Notes: generated from the letters alone by a model not told the origin. Shown: positions 34,678-44,240, counted from the first letter of the stretch. The stretch: DNA of 64,000 nucleotides from Lichenicoccus sp964247695 (GCA_964247695.1 CAXTVI010000025.1:1-64000), one strand, 5' to 3'. Translations and numbers: made by a program.

Positions 34678-35744
34678 ACCGACGCGATTTCATCAAGAGC
34701 ACTGCCGTCGGCGTCGGCGTGACCGCCGGCCTGGAGACGATGCCGGCATTCCCCGCCGCGGCCACCGTGCTCGACGATGCGGCAAGACCGGCACCCGGCA
34801 CCGTCACCGCCGCCATCCCGCAGCATCCCGACATGAAGTACCGCCCGCTCGGCCGCACCGGCGAGGCGGTGTCGCTGGTGGGCATGGGCGGCTTCCATCT
34901 CGCCAAGCCGGGTGGCATGACCAACGCCGAGGCGATCCGGGTTGTGCATGCCGGGCTCGAAGCCGGCATCAACTTCTGCGACAATTGCTGGGACTACAAT
35001 GGCGGCGAGAGCGAGGTGCGGCTCGGACGCGCGCTGTCGCAGGAAGGCTATCGCAACAAGACCTTCCTGATGACCAAGATCGACGGCCGCACCGCCAAGG
35101 CCGCGATGGGCCAGATCGAGACGTCGCTGACCCGTCTGCAGACCGACCATCTCGACCTGTTGCAGTTCCACGAGATCATACGCATGGACGATCCGGAGCG
35201 CGTATTCGCCGATGGCGGCGCGTTGGAAGCGGTGCTGCGCGCGCGCGAGCAGGGAAAGCTGCGCTATATCGGCTTCACCGGACACAAGAGCCCGAAGATC
35301 CACGCCCACATGTTCGCGGTCGCCGAGCAGCACAATTTCCATTTCGACACCGTGCAGATGCCGCTGAACATCATGGACGCGCACTATGACAGCTTCGAGC
35401 AGACGGTGGTGCCGATCGCGCTCTCGCACGGCACCGGCATCATCGGCATGAAGGCGTTCGGCGACAACTTCATCCTGAAGTCGCGCGTGATGCCGCCGAT
35501 CCAGATGCTGCAATATCCGATGGGGTTGCCGATCAGCCTGCAGGTGACCGGGATCGACAGCATGCCGATCCTGCATCAGGCGCTGGAGGCGGTGCGTACC
35601 TTTACCTCGCCGACGCCCGAGTTCCGCGAAGCCCTGCTGGCACGCAGTGCCGAGATCGGCCGCACCGGATCGACCGAGCACTACAAGATCTCGCCGCATT
35701 TCGACGGCACCGGCCATAACCCCCAGTGGCTCACCGAAGCCTGA
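34674..35744 (+). CDS. Tat-exported aldo/keto reductase in the lar operon
   Basis: A 356-residue aldo/keto reductase with a twin-arginine signal (MNRRDFIKSTAVGVGV). The ATG overlaps the larB stop by four bases. The catalytic tetrad is intact: Asp103 and Tyr108 (DNCWDYN), Lys135 (LMTKID) and His166 (QFHEI). Genes of this DNCWDYN kind usually stand alone; its coupling to larCEB is notable because no larA racemase is present in the window. Export of an NADPH-type enzyme is itself odd, since NADPH is not found in the periplasm. A cytoplasmic paralogue lies at 52708-53760. Confidence 0.88.
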   Translation: MNRRDFIKSTAVGVGVTAGLETMPAFPAAATVLDDAARPAPGTVTAAIPQHPDMKYRPLGRTGEAVSLVGMGGFHLAKPGGMTNAEAIRVVHAGLEAGINFCDNCWDYNGGESEVRLGRALSQEGYRNKTFLMTKIDGRTAKAAMGQIETSLTRLQTDHLDLLQFHEIIRMDDPERVFADGGALEAVLRAREQGKLRYIGFTGHKSPKIHAHMFAVAEQHNFHFDTVQMPLNIMDAHYDSFEQTVVPIALSHGTGIIGMKAFGDNFILKSRVMPPIQMLQYPMGLPISLQVTGIDSMPILHQALEAVRTFTSPTPEFREALLARSAEIGRTGSTEHYKISPHFDGTGHNPQWLTEA

Positions 35745-35745
35745 G

Positions 35746-35994
35746 TCAGTTCTTCTTGCGGTCGAGTACCGGCGCGGTGCCATGCGCCGCGAGCAGCGCC
35801 TGCAGGCAGGACAAGGCCACGGTGTAGTCGCCGAACGTCGTAAGATGACGCTCCAGCAGGGCCGCGACGTCCGAGGCCGGCCAAGTCCCGGGAGACGCCA
35901 GTTCCGGCGGGATCGCGTCCGCGGTGGCCTGCAGGCGCTCGGTTGCATGGCGCAGGTTGACCACGCAGCGGCGCCAGTTCTCAGCGGTCTTCAT
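35746..35994 (-). CDS. Small hypothetical protein downstream of the histidine kinase
   Basis: An 82-residue ORF (MKTAENWRRCVVNLRHATER...) that begins inside the last codons of the histidine kinase gene (14-base overlap). It is mostly helical in composition and has no signal or membrane segment. No family is recognised. Overlap suggests coupling to the two-component system. It converges with the reductase gene, one base apart. Confidence 0.5.
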   Translation of the reverse strand: MKTAENWRRCVVNLRHATERLQATADAIPPELASPGTWPASDVAALLERHLTTFGDYTVALSCLQALLAAHGTAPVLDRKKN

Positions 35995-37480
35995 GCCGGA
36001 CCGCCATGTCGCGTCGGGATCGCGCGTCCTGCTGGTTGCGCAGCACCCAGGGCAGCGCAGGGGTGCAGTGCAGGTCGATGATGCAGCCTGGCGCCGCATC
36101 GCCGATTTCGAGCCTGAAGCCGTGCAGGGCCAGCACCGACGCCACCAGGCTGAGGCCGAGCCCGCTGCCAGGGACGCTGCGGCTGCGCTCGGAGCGGTAG
36201 AAGCGCTGCAGCACGCGGTCTCGCTCGCCCGGCAGGATTCCGGGACCACGGTCACCGATGCGTATGCGCAGGCTGTACACTTCGGCCGTCAGCGAGAGTG
36301 TCACCGTCGTCTGCACCGGGGCGAACTTGATTGCATTGTCGAGCAGGTTGCCGACCGCCTCGATCAGCATGTCGTGGTCGCCCACCACCACGGACGCCGG
36401 CCGGAGGGCCAAGCTCAGGACCACGCCCTTCTCCTCGGCGAGGGGCTCATACAGCTCGGCGGCCTCCGCCAGGATCTGGGCGAGATCGACCTGGGTGAAG
36501 GCCTCCCGCCGGCGGCCATGGTCGATCGCGCTGATCCGCAGCACGCTCGAGACCACGGCCAGCGCCTGGTCCACCGATGCGATGGCGCGATCCGCCGCGT
36601 TCTGGAAGTCGTCACGCGTGAGCGCTTCCTCGCGCGAGCGCTCGAGCCGGTTGCGCACCCGCGTCAACGGAGTGCGCAGGTCGTGCGCGATGCTGTCGCT
36701 GACGCCGCGAATGCCCTCGATCAGGCGCTCGATCTCGTCGAGCATGCCGTTCACCGCCGCCGCCAGCCGGTCCAGGTCGTCGCCTGTCCCGTGCAGCGGC
36801 AGCCGCCCGCTCAACTGTCCCTGCATGATCCGCGCGATCGCCTCGTGCACGGACGCGACGCGGCTCTGTGCCCGCCAGGCGAGCCACGTGCCGGCCACCA
36901 GCGAGAGCAGCAGGGCCGGCACCAGCCCGAGGATAAGCGCCCGGCGGATGATCTCCTGCACATCCTCGAGTTCGTCGATATCGTAGCCGATGACCAGCAC
37001 CCGGGCCGGGTCCACCGCCACTGCCACGGCGCGCACGACCTCCGGGTCATCCCCGTCATGGTCGCGGTCGATGCCCTTGAAGACCGCCCGGTGGGCATGC
37101 CCGTCGACCGGCAGACGCTTCGGCACGCCCTGCAGGTTTCCGGCGAGATGGGCGCCATCGCGCCGGAACAGCCCGCCGTAGCGCACGCCATGCGGATCGT
37201 CCGCGAGCCATGCGTCCAGCCGGGCTGCGACCTCCGGTGGCGGACTGCGCGTCAGCCGCGCCGCCTCCATCACGACCGTCCTGTCGATCTTCTGGCGCTC
37301 GTGCACGGCGGTTTGCCAGTAGATGAACCCGAACAGCATCAAGGCCATGCCGGCGAAGCCGGTGGCGATGGAGACCGTCCAGCGGAACACCGACGTGGAG
37401 GTTGCCCGGCGCAGCCTGCGGATCAGGCTGGTCCCGGTCACCGGCGCAGCCGCCTGCCGGGACGCCGCGCGGTGGGACAA
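35981..37480 (-). CDS. Sensor histidine kinase
   Basis: A 499-residue kinase. It has two membrane segments (WTVSIATGFAGMALMLFGFIY and LILGLVPALLLSLVAGTWLAW) flanking a periplasmic domain. HAMP and the H-box SIAHDLRTPLTRVRNRLE follow, then NLLDNAIKFAP, GDRGPGI and GSGLGLSLVASVLALHG. It is 11 bases behind its response regulator. The signal is unknown. Confidence 0.93.
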   Translation of the reverse strand: MSHRAASRQAAAPVTGTSLIRRLRRATSTSVFRWTVSIATGFAGMALMLFGFIYWQTAVHERQKIDRTVVMEAARLTRSPPPEVAARLDAWLADDPHGVRYGGLFRRDGAHLAGNLQGVPKRLPVDGHAHRAVFKGIDRDHDGDDPEVVRAVAVAVDPARVLVIGYDIDELEDVQEIIRRALILGLVPALLLSLVAGTWLAWRAQSRVASVHEAIARIMQGQLSGRLPLHGTGDDLDRLAAAVNGMLDEIERLIEGIRGVSDSIAHDLRTPLTRVRNRLERSREEALTRDDFQNAADRAIASVDQALAVVSSVLRISAIDHGRRREAFTQVDLAQILAEAAELYEPLAEEKGVVLSLALRPASVVVGDHDMLIEAVGNLLDNAIKFAPVQTTVTLSLTAEVYSLRIRIGDRGPGILPGERDRVLQRFYRSERSRSVPGSGLGLSLVASVLALHGFRLEIGDAAPGCIIDLHCTPALPWVLRNQQDARSRRDMAVRHEDR

Positions 37481-37491
37481 CGGGCCGGCGT

Positions 37492-38169
37492 TCAGGAGGG
37501 CGACTTCAGGACAAAGCCGATGCCGCGCACGTTCGAAAGCAGCTCCTCCTCGCCGCGTCGGTCGAGCTTGCGCCGCAGGCGGCCCATATGCACGTCCACC
37601 AGGTTAGAGCGAGGCGCGAAGCTGTAGCCCCAGACATCCTCGAACAGCATCGTCCGAGTGACGGTCTGGCCGACGCGCCGCATCATGTATTCGAGCAGGC
37701 GCAGCTCGCGCGGCAGCAACTCGAGGGTCCGGCTCGAGCGGCGCGCCGTGTGGCTGATCAGGTTGAGCTCCAGCGGGCCGACGCGCAGCATCGTCTCGGC
37801 CCCCGTGACCGGCCGGCGCAGCAAGGCCTCGATCCTCGCGGCAAGCTCGCTGAGCGCGAACGGCTTGCCGAGATAATCGTCGCCGCCAGCACGCAGCCCG
37901 CGCACACGATCATCGATCTCGGACAGGGCGCTCAACACCAGCGCCGGCGTCCGGATCTCGTTGCGGCGCAGCGTGCCGAGGATCGCCAGCCCGTCCAGCC
38001 CGGGCAACATGCGATCGACCACCAGGACGTCGGCCGCGCCGGTGCTCGCCCGGGTCAGGCCGTCCGGTCCGGTCGCCGCGCAATCCACCTCGTAGCCGCG
38101 GCTGCGGAAATAGCCGGACACCTCGTCGGCCGTCTCCGCATCGTCCTCGATCAGCAGCATGCGGCTCAT
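37492..38169 (-). CDS. OmpR/PhoB family response regulator
   Basis: A 225-residue regulator with a receiver domain (LLIEDDAETADEV, phosphoacceptor in VLVVDRMLPG, lysine in LGKPFALSEL) and a winged-helix DNA-binding domain (LLPRELRLLEYMMRR, VDVHMGRLRRKL). ATG at 38169 gives a normal length. It forms a two-component pair with the downstream kinase. Neighbouring genes do not reveal the target. Confidence 0.93.
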   Translation of the reverse strand: MSRMLLIEDDAETADEVSGYFRSRGYEVDCAATGPDGLTRASTGAADVLVVDRMLPGLDGLAILGTLRRNEIRTPALVLSALSEIDDRVRGLRAGGDDYLGKPFALSELAARIEALLRRPVTGAETMLRVGPLELNLISHTARRSSRTLELLPRELRLLEYMMRRVGQTVTRTMLFEDVWGYSFAPRSNLVDVHMGRLRRKLDRRGEEELLSNVRGIGFVLKSPS

Positions 38170-38354
38170 GGGGTTCCTGCTCGTGCCGTCCTGGACGACG
38201 GGTCGGCATGTCCAATCTATGCCAGTCCCACCCTGTGTAGACAATATTGGTGGCTCAGGATGCGCAGCGAACCAGTAAATTCGTGTTCAGAGTTGCTTTC
38301 GGCAACGAACAAATATTGTACGCCTGTCAACTGTTCCCGGCCACCGGGCAGCCA

Positions 38355-38671
38355 CCAGCCGCTCATCTACCGCACCCTGCTCGCGGCCGTCTCGCTGTCG
38401 GAGAGATCCGTCCTCGCGGCGGGGCAGCCCGACTACGGAGACCTGCCGGAGGCCGGTTTCCGGATCTACGAGCGTTGAGAAAATGCTGCACGCGACGACC
38501 GCCGTCATTGACGGCGATTGGTCGGCAGTCGGGTGGTCCAACCTCGACTGGCGCAGCGCGGTCTGGAACAACGAGATCGACGCGATCATCCTTGGCTTTC
38601 AATTCGATGGCCGGATGGAGGCGGAGCCGCGGGCGCGCCTCCGATGCGCAGCGACCCAAATGTCAGCCTAG
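38355..38671 (+). pseudogene. Remnant of a phospholipase-D-type cardiolipin synthase
   Basis: Fragments of a cardiolipin-synthase-like gene are still readable. A first frame carries QPLIYRTLLAAVSLSERSV joined to YGDLPEAGFRIYER and then stops at 38478. A second frame from about 38477 gives EKMLHATTAVIDGDWSAVG followed by SNLDWRSAVWNNEIDAIILG. In the HKD motif (HxKxxxxD) the lysine is replaced (HATTAVID). The internal core and the N-terminus are missing, so the gene is dead. It ends within the tail of the nucleoside permease gene. Confidence 0.75.
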
Positions 38672-39744
38672 TGCGTGGCGGCGTTCTGCGGCACCTGGTT
38701 GAGATAGCGGCGCCAGTGCGTCGCAAGTTCCAGCACCACCGGACTGGCCACGCGATACGCGCTGTCCAGCGACGGCACATAGGCGGAGTAGCCGGTGCCA
38801 CCGCCGCCCTCCTGGGCCAGCAGCGCGGCCGGGCTCTCGCCTGGTGGCGGCATGTCGTAGTTGCTCGCGGTGCGCAGCACCAGCACGCGGGAGAGGTCGA
38901 CCTTGTGCGCCTGCGACAGGAACGTCAGCGCCTGCATCATGCCGCCATCCTCCTCGGCGGTGGTGGCAAACACGCCCTGGCCGTGCGTCCAGTAGCGCAC
39001 CCATTGCTCGGCCCAATCGTTCATGCGGCCGCCAACCCAGAAGATGCCGGAGGCCAGCGTGTCGCCCTCGAGCACGAACGGCGGCCGCCGCGCCGCCGCA
39101 TCCTGGGTGTAGCGCGCGCGGATCGCCATCAGTGGCGCGCTGTCCGGCAGCACGATGTCGCGGGTCAGGTGGTAGGCCCAGTCCACCAGCCCGGCATCGA
39201 GGGTGTACATCGAAGTGCCCCAATTCCCCGAAGGCTCCGGCGCCGGCTGCTCGAACGGCGAGGTGCGGGTCAGCGGCACGTAGCCGGTGCTCCAGCCAGG
39301 CGGGATCTCGCGGGCGTCGATCTCGTGCGCCTCGCCGGTCACCACATGCTTCGCCCAGGCCGCGGACGCCACCGAGCCGACCTTGGGATCGATCCCGGCA
39401 ATCCCGGCCAGCACGAAGTAGGAATGCGTCAGATCGAACCGAGGATCATCGCCGAGCGCCGTGATCGAGGCCGCCATGCGCGCCGGCCCCTCGCCGCTGA
39501 CCATGCCGAGTATGCCCAGCGAGGCATTGTAGCGCAGCGGATGATAAGCCTGCGGAAACGGAAGCACGGTGCGCAGCGGCAGTCGCTCCACCCAATCCTG
39601 GAACTCCCCCGGCTTGTCTCCGGTGTCAGCCCCAAGCTCGAACGTGGTCACCACCACCACGCGCACCGGAATGCGACCGCCTGCGCGCGCCAATCCCCCC
39701 ATCACCAGCAAAGAAGCACAGGCCGCGAGCAGCGTCCCGCGCAT
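38668..39744 (-). CDS. Purine nucleoside permease (NUP family)
   Basis: A 358-residue protein of the NUP family, annotated as purine nucleoside permease. It has a signal peptide (MRGTLLAACASLLVMGGLARA). Conserved stretches follow: GILGMVSGEGPARMAASI, YFVLAGIAGIDPKVGSVASA, GDTLASGIFWVGGRMNDWA and EEDGGMMQALTFLS. The fold resembles nucleoside phosphorylases, so transport and periplasmic enzyme roles are both possible. Its coding end overlaps the dead cardiolipin synthase by four bases. Confidence 0.87.
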   Translation of the reverse strand: MRGTLLAACASLLVMGGLARAGGRIPVRVVVVTTFELGADTGDKPGEFQDWVERLPLRTVLPFPQAYHPLRYNASLGILGMVSGEGPARMAASITALGDDPRFDLTHSYFVLAGIAGIDPKVGSVASAAWAKHVVTGEAHEIDAREIPPGWSTGYVPLTRTSPFEQPAPEPSGNWGTSMYTLDAGLVDWAYHLTRDIVLPDSAPLMAIRARYTQDAAARRPPFVLEGDTLASGIFWVGGRMNDWAEQWVRYWTHGQGVFATTAEEDGGMMQALTFLSQAHKVDLSRVLVLRTASNYDMPPPGESPAALLAQEGGGGTGYSAYVPSLDSAYRVASPVVLELATHWRRYLNQVPQNAATH

Positions 39745-39786
39745 CAGGAGGGGAGACCGTCCGAAAATGCGCTACGCTGAGTGAGA

Positions 39787-39803
39787 GGCGCCGCTTCGGC
39801 GCC
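39787..39803. terminator. GC-rich hairpin in the hpnN/permease gap
   Basis: A perfect 7-bp stem (GGCGCCG/CGGCGCC) with a 3-base loop lies behind the hpnN stop and ahead of the permease start, in a 169-base gap. There is no T-run on either side, so an intrinsic terminator is only a weak possibility. Confidence 0.35.
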
Positions 39804-39913
39804 GTCCGGCGTCGCTGTCGAAAACCGGAGCCGAGCGGCCTCCCGGCCGTGAGCAACGGAAGCGCAGACAGCCGCGTCGGATGACCAGCGCGATGGCATT
39901 ATCGGATGGTCTC

Positions 39914-42508
39914 CTAGTGGGGGTCCTGGCGGCGGCGTGGTAACAGCGCCGGCTCGAACACCAGTGTTGCAAGAAGCGTGCAGGCAAGGCTCATCAAAAG
40001 CAGCCGGCCCATGCTGGCGGTGCCGGGATGGTGCGACAGCGCCAGCGAGCCGAACGCGGTGCCGGTGGTCAGCGCCGAGAACAGCACGGCTTTCGCAGTG
40101 GGGGAGGCCAACGGATCGCGCATGCCGGCCCGCCAGTTCATCATGAAATAGATGTTGAAGCTGACGCCGACGCCGAGCAGCAGCGGCAGCGCGATGATGT
40201 TGGCGAAGTTGAGCGGCTGGCGCAGCACCAGGCACAGGATCACCGTCAGCATCGCCGACAGCAGCAGCGGCGCCAGCACCAGCGCCATGTCGCGCAGCCG
40301 GCGCAGCGCGATCAGCAGGATCAGCGCGATCATCGCCAGCGCCGAGAGTGCTGCGATCTTGAACGCCGAGACGATCGTGCTGGCGCTCTCGACGATGGTG
40401 ACCACCGAGCCCGACACGTTCGGATAGACGCCACGAACCTCGCGCAGGAAGCGGTTCAGCGTGGCGCTGTCCGAGGCTCCATTGCGGATATGCACCTCCA
40501 TGTGCGCCTGACCGTCCGGCAGCAGCCAGTCGCGCTCGATCGCGGGCGGAACATCCTTGAGCGTGACAGGCTTAGCCTGCAGCACCGTGCGCAACTGGTC
40601 GAGTGTCACCGGCAGGTATTGCACTAGGGCCTGGTTGGCGGCGAGCAGGGCGGCGTCCGGCTGTTTCGACAGGGTCTGCAGCGAGGCGGTGATACTGCGC
40701 AACGGATCGTCGGCAGCGAGCTTGTCCAGCACCGGTGCGAGGCTGGCGACGGTCCTGACCATGGAGGCGCGGATCGCCGCCGCATCGGGAGCCGGCGCCA
40801 CCTGGTATGGCAGCAGCGTCGGCAGCAGCAGCGAGGCGGCATCCTGGATCAGCGGCAGCTTCTGGTCCTGGTTCGTGGGCACGAAGCTGTCGAGCGTGCG
40901 CACGTCGCTGACCAGCGGCAGCTTCTCGAGGCGGAGAGACAGCGCGCGCGCCGCGGCGAGATCCGGCACCAGCATCTCCGCGCTGTATGGACTGGTCTGC
41001 GGGTTGTTCATCAGCAGGTGCAGGGCCCGCATGCCCGGCCAGTTCGGGTTCTTGGTGTGCAGCGGATCGCCGTCGAAGCGCAGAAGCGGCAGCAGCGCGG
41101 CGCCCACCAGTCCCAGCACTGCGAAGCCTGTGATCAGCCGCCGCCGGTTGCGCCGGAACAGTCGGTCGTAGCGCCTTGCCCAGCCGAAGCCCTCGTCGAC
41201 GCCGGTCGGCCGGTAGCCGAACAGCATCAGCAGCGCCGGCAGCACGGTCAGCGTGCAGGCGAAGGCGATCAGCATGCCAACGCCCGCGATCAGCCCGAGC
41301 TGCGCGACCCCCCGGAAGGCGGTGGGCGTGAAGGCGAGGAAGCCGGCCGCGGTGGCGGAGGCCGCGATCAGGATCTGCACCCCGGTCTCGCGCCCGGTCT
41401 CGGACAGCGACAGCAGCAGCGGCAGCGGCTGGCCCGTGGCATGGCGCTGGGCGCGGAACCGCACCGAGAACTGGATCGCGAAATCCACCGCGATGCCCAC
41501 GAACAGCACCGCGAACGCCACCGACACCAGGTTGAGCGTGCCGACCGCAATAGCCGCAAAGCCGGTGGTGAGCAGCAGCCCGAGCAGCAGCACGACGACG
41601 ATCGGGATGATGATCCGCCAGCTCCGCACCGCGAGGAAGAGCCACAGCGTCACCAGCACCAGGGAGGCGATCAGTTCCTTGACCGCGCCGTCCGCGACCG
41701 AGGCGAACTCCTCGTCGTCGAGCGCCACCTGCCCGGTGATGTAGACCTGCGCGTGCCCGGCGCGGACTTCGGGCAGGGTTGCGATGGCGGCACGCATCGC
41801 ATCGGTGGCCACTCCGCCGGGCGCGAAGGAGCCGTAGTTCAGCCGCGGCTGGGTTTCGACGAACTGGTACTGGCCGCCGAGGTCGCTCAGCGAGCCGGTC
41901 AGCAGGCGCTGCCAGGACAGCGGCGACGGATGATCGGCGGCAGCGGCCGAGAGGTTGCCGGCGAACGCGCGCAGCGGCGCCTGGAAGTTGGCGAGGTTGG
42001 TCTGGCCGTGCGCAACGCCGTCGCCAATCAGGGCAAGTGCGGCGAACAGGCCGCGCGAGGACGGATCGGCGGCAAGCTGGCCCAGGAATGGCTGCGCATC
42101 GATGGTGGCGTCCAGCAGCGCCTCGAGCGGCTTGGGTTCGAGGAACAGCAGCGCGTTGCGCTGGAGGTACGGGTCGGCGTCCGGACGTTGTACCGACTTG
42201 AAGCGCGCGGTCTGCGCCGACAGCACCGCCGCCAACTGCCGCGCGGTCGCCTGGCCCTCCTCCGGAATGTCGGCGCGGATCACCGCGACCAGCAGGTCCT
42301 CGTTCTGCGGGAAGTCCTTCTTCAGGACGTTGGCGCGCTGCTTCCAGGGCAGCGAGGAGGAGAACAGGTTGCCGGTATCCGTCGAGACGCCGAGCCGGGC
42401 CCGCGTCACCAGCAGCGCGCTCGCGGCGAGAACGGCCGCCAGCACCACCACCAGCAGCGCTCGACGCGCACAGAAAGCGACCAGACGCCCGAGAGGAGCT
42501 CTCAGCAT
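39914..42508 (-). CDS. hpnN: Hopanoid transporter HpnN (RND superfamily)
   Basis: An 864-residue RND-type exporter that moves hopanoids to the outer membrane in species where it has been tested. It shows an N-terminal helix (LVVVLAAVLAASALLV), a periplasmic domain, and a five-helix block with VLFVGIAVDFAIQFSVRFR. A second periplasmic domain and a C-terminal block with LLLGVGVSFNIYFMMNW follow. ATG 42508 is chosen because upstream sequence in frame is antisense-like. It lies nine bases from the phosphatidyltransferase stop, so they are probably co-transcribed. Confidence 0.92.
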   Translation of the reverse strand: MLRAPLGRLVAFCARRALLVVVLAAVLAASALLVTRARLGVSTDTGNLFSSSLPWKQRANVLKKDFPQNEDLLVAVIRADIPEEGQATARQLAAVLSAQTARFKSVQRPDADPYLQRNALLFLEPKPLEALLDATIDAQPFLGQLAADPSSRGLFAALALIGDGVAHGQTNLANFQAPLRAFAGNLSAAAADHPSPLSWQRLLTGSLSDLGGQYQFVETQPRLNYGSFAPGGVATDAMRAAIATLPEVRAGHAQVYITGQVALDDEEFASVADGAVKELIASLVLVTLWLFLAVRSWRIIIPIVVVLLLGLLLTTGFAAIAVGTLNLVSVAFAVLFVGIAVDFAIQFSVRFRAQRHATGQPLPLLLSLSETGRETGVQILIAASATAAGFLAFTPTAFRGVAQLGLIAGVGMLIAFACTLTVLPALLMLFGYRPTGVDEGFGWARRYDRLFRRNRRRLITGFAVLGLVGAALLPLLRFDGDPLHTKNPNWPGMRALHLLMNNPQTSPYSAEMLVPDLAAARALSLRLEKLPLVSDVRTLDSFVPTNQDQKLPLIQDAASLLLPTLLPYQVAPAPDAAAIRASMVRTVASLAPVLDKLAADDPLRSITASLQTLSKQPDAALLAANQALVQYLPVTLDQLRTVLQAKPVTLKDVPPAIERDWLLPDGQAHMEVHIRNGASDSATLNRFLREVRGVYPNVSGSVVTIVESASTIVSAFKIAALSALAMIALILLIALRRLRDMALVLAPLLLSAMLTVILCLVLRQPLNFANIIALPLLLGVGVSFNIYFMMNWRAGMRDPLASPTAKAVLFSALTTGTAFGSLALSHHPGTASMGRLLLMSLACTLLATLVFEPALLPRRRQDPH

Positions 42509-42516
42509 GCCTCGGC

Positions 42517-43197
42517 TCAGCGCGACGCGGCGGTGGAGGAGGAGGTCGTCTCCGGCACGCGCTTGCCATCCCGGGCGCCATCCTGGAGGCGGATCAGCAG
42601 CCGTAGGCGGACCAGGATCACCAGGGCCATCACGCTGATGGCGAGCGCCGAGGCGACGAGGATCGGCAGCAGCCAGCCGAGCCACGCCGCCGGTCCGAGC
42701 AGGTAGAGGGCATCGTCGGGATGGAAGCCCCAGGCGCCCGACCAGGTGCGTTCGCCCGGCAGGCGCTGCTCGTAGCGTTCGGACATCCAGTTGCAGAGCA
42801 TCAGCCCGGCGCTCGCCACGAGGCCCATCGCAAGGGTCCACAGCCCCAGGTCGTCTCCGAGCAGGGTGGCATGGCGCAGGCCGATGCCAATCGCCAGGAA
42901 GAACAGGCAGTTGACGCCGTTATCGACCATGTAGTCGTAGTGGTGGCCGCCCGGGCTCATCATGTTGCCGATGCGCGCCAGCTCGCCATCCATGCGGTCG
43001 AGGAAGGCCGACAGCACCCAGAGCAGGCCGCCCCACAGCATCGCGCCATGCATCCCGGGTCCCGCCGCGAACGCCACGCACGCCGCCACCCCGGTGAGCA
43101 GCCGCAGCGTGGTCAGGTGGTTCGGGGTGATCCCGGTGCCGATCATCGGGCGGACCACGCCGCGCGCCATGGCGTGGGTCCAGGTGTCGTTGCTCAA
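42517..43197 (-). CDS. CDP-alcohol phosphatidyltransferase
   Basis: A 226-residue membrane enzyme that transfers a phosphoalcohol from a CDP-alcohol to an acceptor. The signature DGxxARx8GxxxDxxxD is complete (MDGELARIGNMMSPGG then YDYMVDNG). TTG at 43197 overlaps the stop of the hpnL-like gene by four bases, and ATG 43170 is the next start. Placed between hpnL-like and hpnN genes, it may make a phospholipid or a hopanoid-linked lipid; the substrate is unknown. Confidence 0.88.
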   Translation of the reverse strand: MSNDTWTHAMARGVVRPMIGTGITPNHLTTLRLLTGVAACVAFAAGPGMHGAMLWGGLLWVLSAFLDRMDGELARIGNMMSPGGHHYDYMVDNGVNCLFFLAIGIGLRHATLLGDDLGLWTLAMGLVASAGLMLCNWMSERYEQRLPGERTWSGAWGFHPDDALYLLGPAAWLGWLLPILVASALAISVMALVILVRLRLLIRLQDGARDGKRVPETTSSSTAASR

Positions 43198-44240
43198 GGC
43201 GCGTCTCCGTAATCCAGGGCGGCCTCGATGGGGCCGCCCCGCCCCGGTGTTGATCCCGGGTCCAGCGGCGCGGCAGGCGCCGTGTTCCAATGATGCTCCA
43301 GCCACTGCCATGCCGCCAGCGCCGGCAGCCCGAGCCCGATCTCGCGCAGCCGCTTGACCAGGGAGAGCGCGATCGCGACCGCGGGCGACAGGCCGAACAG
43401 GCCGCCCACCACGATGTAGCCGCCCTCCGACACACCGAGTGCCCCCGGCACCACAAACCCGGCCGCCTTGACCGCCTGGCACAGGCTCTCGATGACCAAT
43501 CCGGCAGCGAGCGACACGTCGTGGCCGAGGCAGTGCAGCGCCAGGCAGACCTCGAAGGTGCCGAGCAGCCAGGAGATCGCCTGGTGCAGCAGCGCCCAGG
43601 CGAGCGGCCCGGGCGCACGATAGAGCGAGTGGATCGTGCGGTGCAGGCCGCCGATCTCCTCCATGCCGTGCCAGCCGAACTGGCCGGCGAGGCGCATCAG
43701 CCCGCGCTCGAACAGGCTCGCCAGGCCGAACCACTGGCCGCCAACAAAGCCCAGCGCCGCCAGGCTGGCGAGGCCGATCGCCCCCACGACCTCGTCGGTG
43801 ATCCGGCTGCGGCCGAGCACGGCAAGCAGGGTCAGCAGCCCGGTGATGGTGAAGGCGATCTGGGTTACCATCTCGGTGGTCAGGTCGCAGACGGTGCAGG
43901 CGGTGGCCGTGGCGAGGCTCATGCCGCGTCGCCGCAGCAGGCGGGCGGAGACGAACTCGCCGCCGATCTGCGCCACCGGCAGCAGGTTGTTCACGCCCTC
44001 GCGCACCCAGCGCAGCAGGACGAAATCGACCAGCCGTGGCTTGCCTGGGCTGCGGCCCGCGATCGCACTCCACGCCAGTGCCGAAAACCACACCTGGATC
44101 AAGTGGAACGCCATCACCAGCACGATGCCCCAGCCGGCCTGGTGCAGCAGCCCGAGCACGTGGCCGAGGCCGAAGCGGGCCAGCAGCCAGACGGCGAGCC
44201 CGGCACCGAGTGCGCCTGCGATGAGGGTCAACAGCTTCAT
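43194..44240 (-). CDS. HpnL-like membrane protein
   Basis: A 348-residue membrane protein with about eight hydrophobic segments, paralogous to hpnL at 14619. The shared motifs are LRWVREGVNNLLPVAQIGGE, VCDLTTEMVTQIAF and FVVPGALGVSEGGYIVVGG. It is first in the hpnN transcription unit. Its function, like that of HpnL, is inferred as lipid transport or modification. Confidence 0.85.
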   Translation of the reverse strand: MKLLTLIAGALGAGLAVWLLARFGLGHVLGLLHQAGWGIVLVMAFHLIQVWFSALAWSAIAGRSPGKPRLVDFVLLRWVREGVNNLLPVAQIGGEFVSARLLRRRGMSLATATACTVCDLTTEMVTQIAFTITGLLTLLAVLGRSRITDEVVGAIGLASLAALGFVGGQWFGLASLFERGLMRLAGQFGWHGMEEIGGLHRTIHSLYRAPGPLAWALLHQAISWLLGTFEVCLALHCLGHDVSLAAGLVIESLCQAVKAAGFVVPGALGVSEGGYIVVGGLFGLSPAVAIALSLVKRLREIGLGLPALAAWQWLEHHWNTAPAAPLDPGSTPGRGGPIEAALDYGDAP

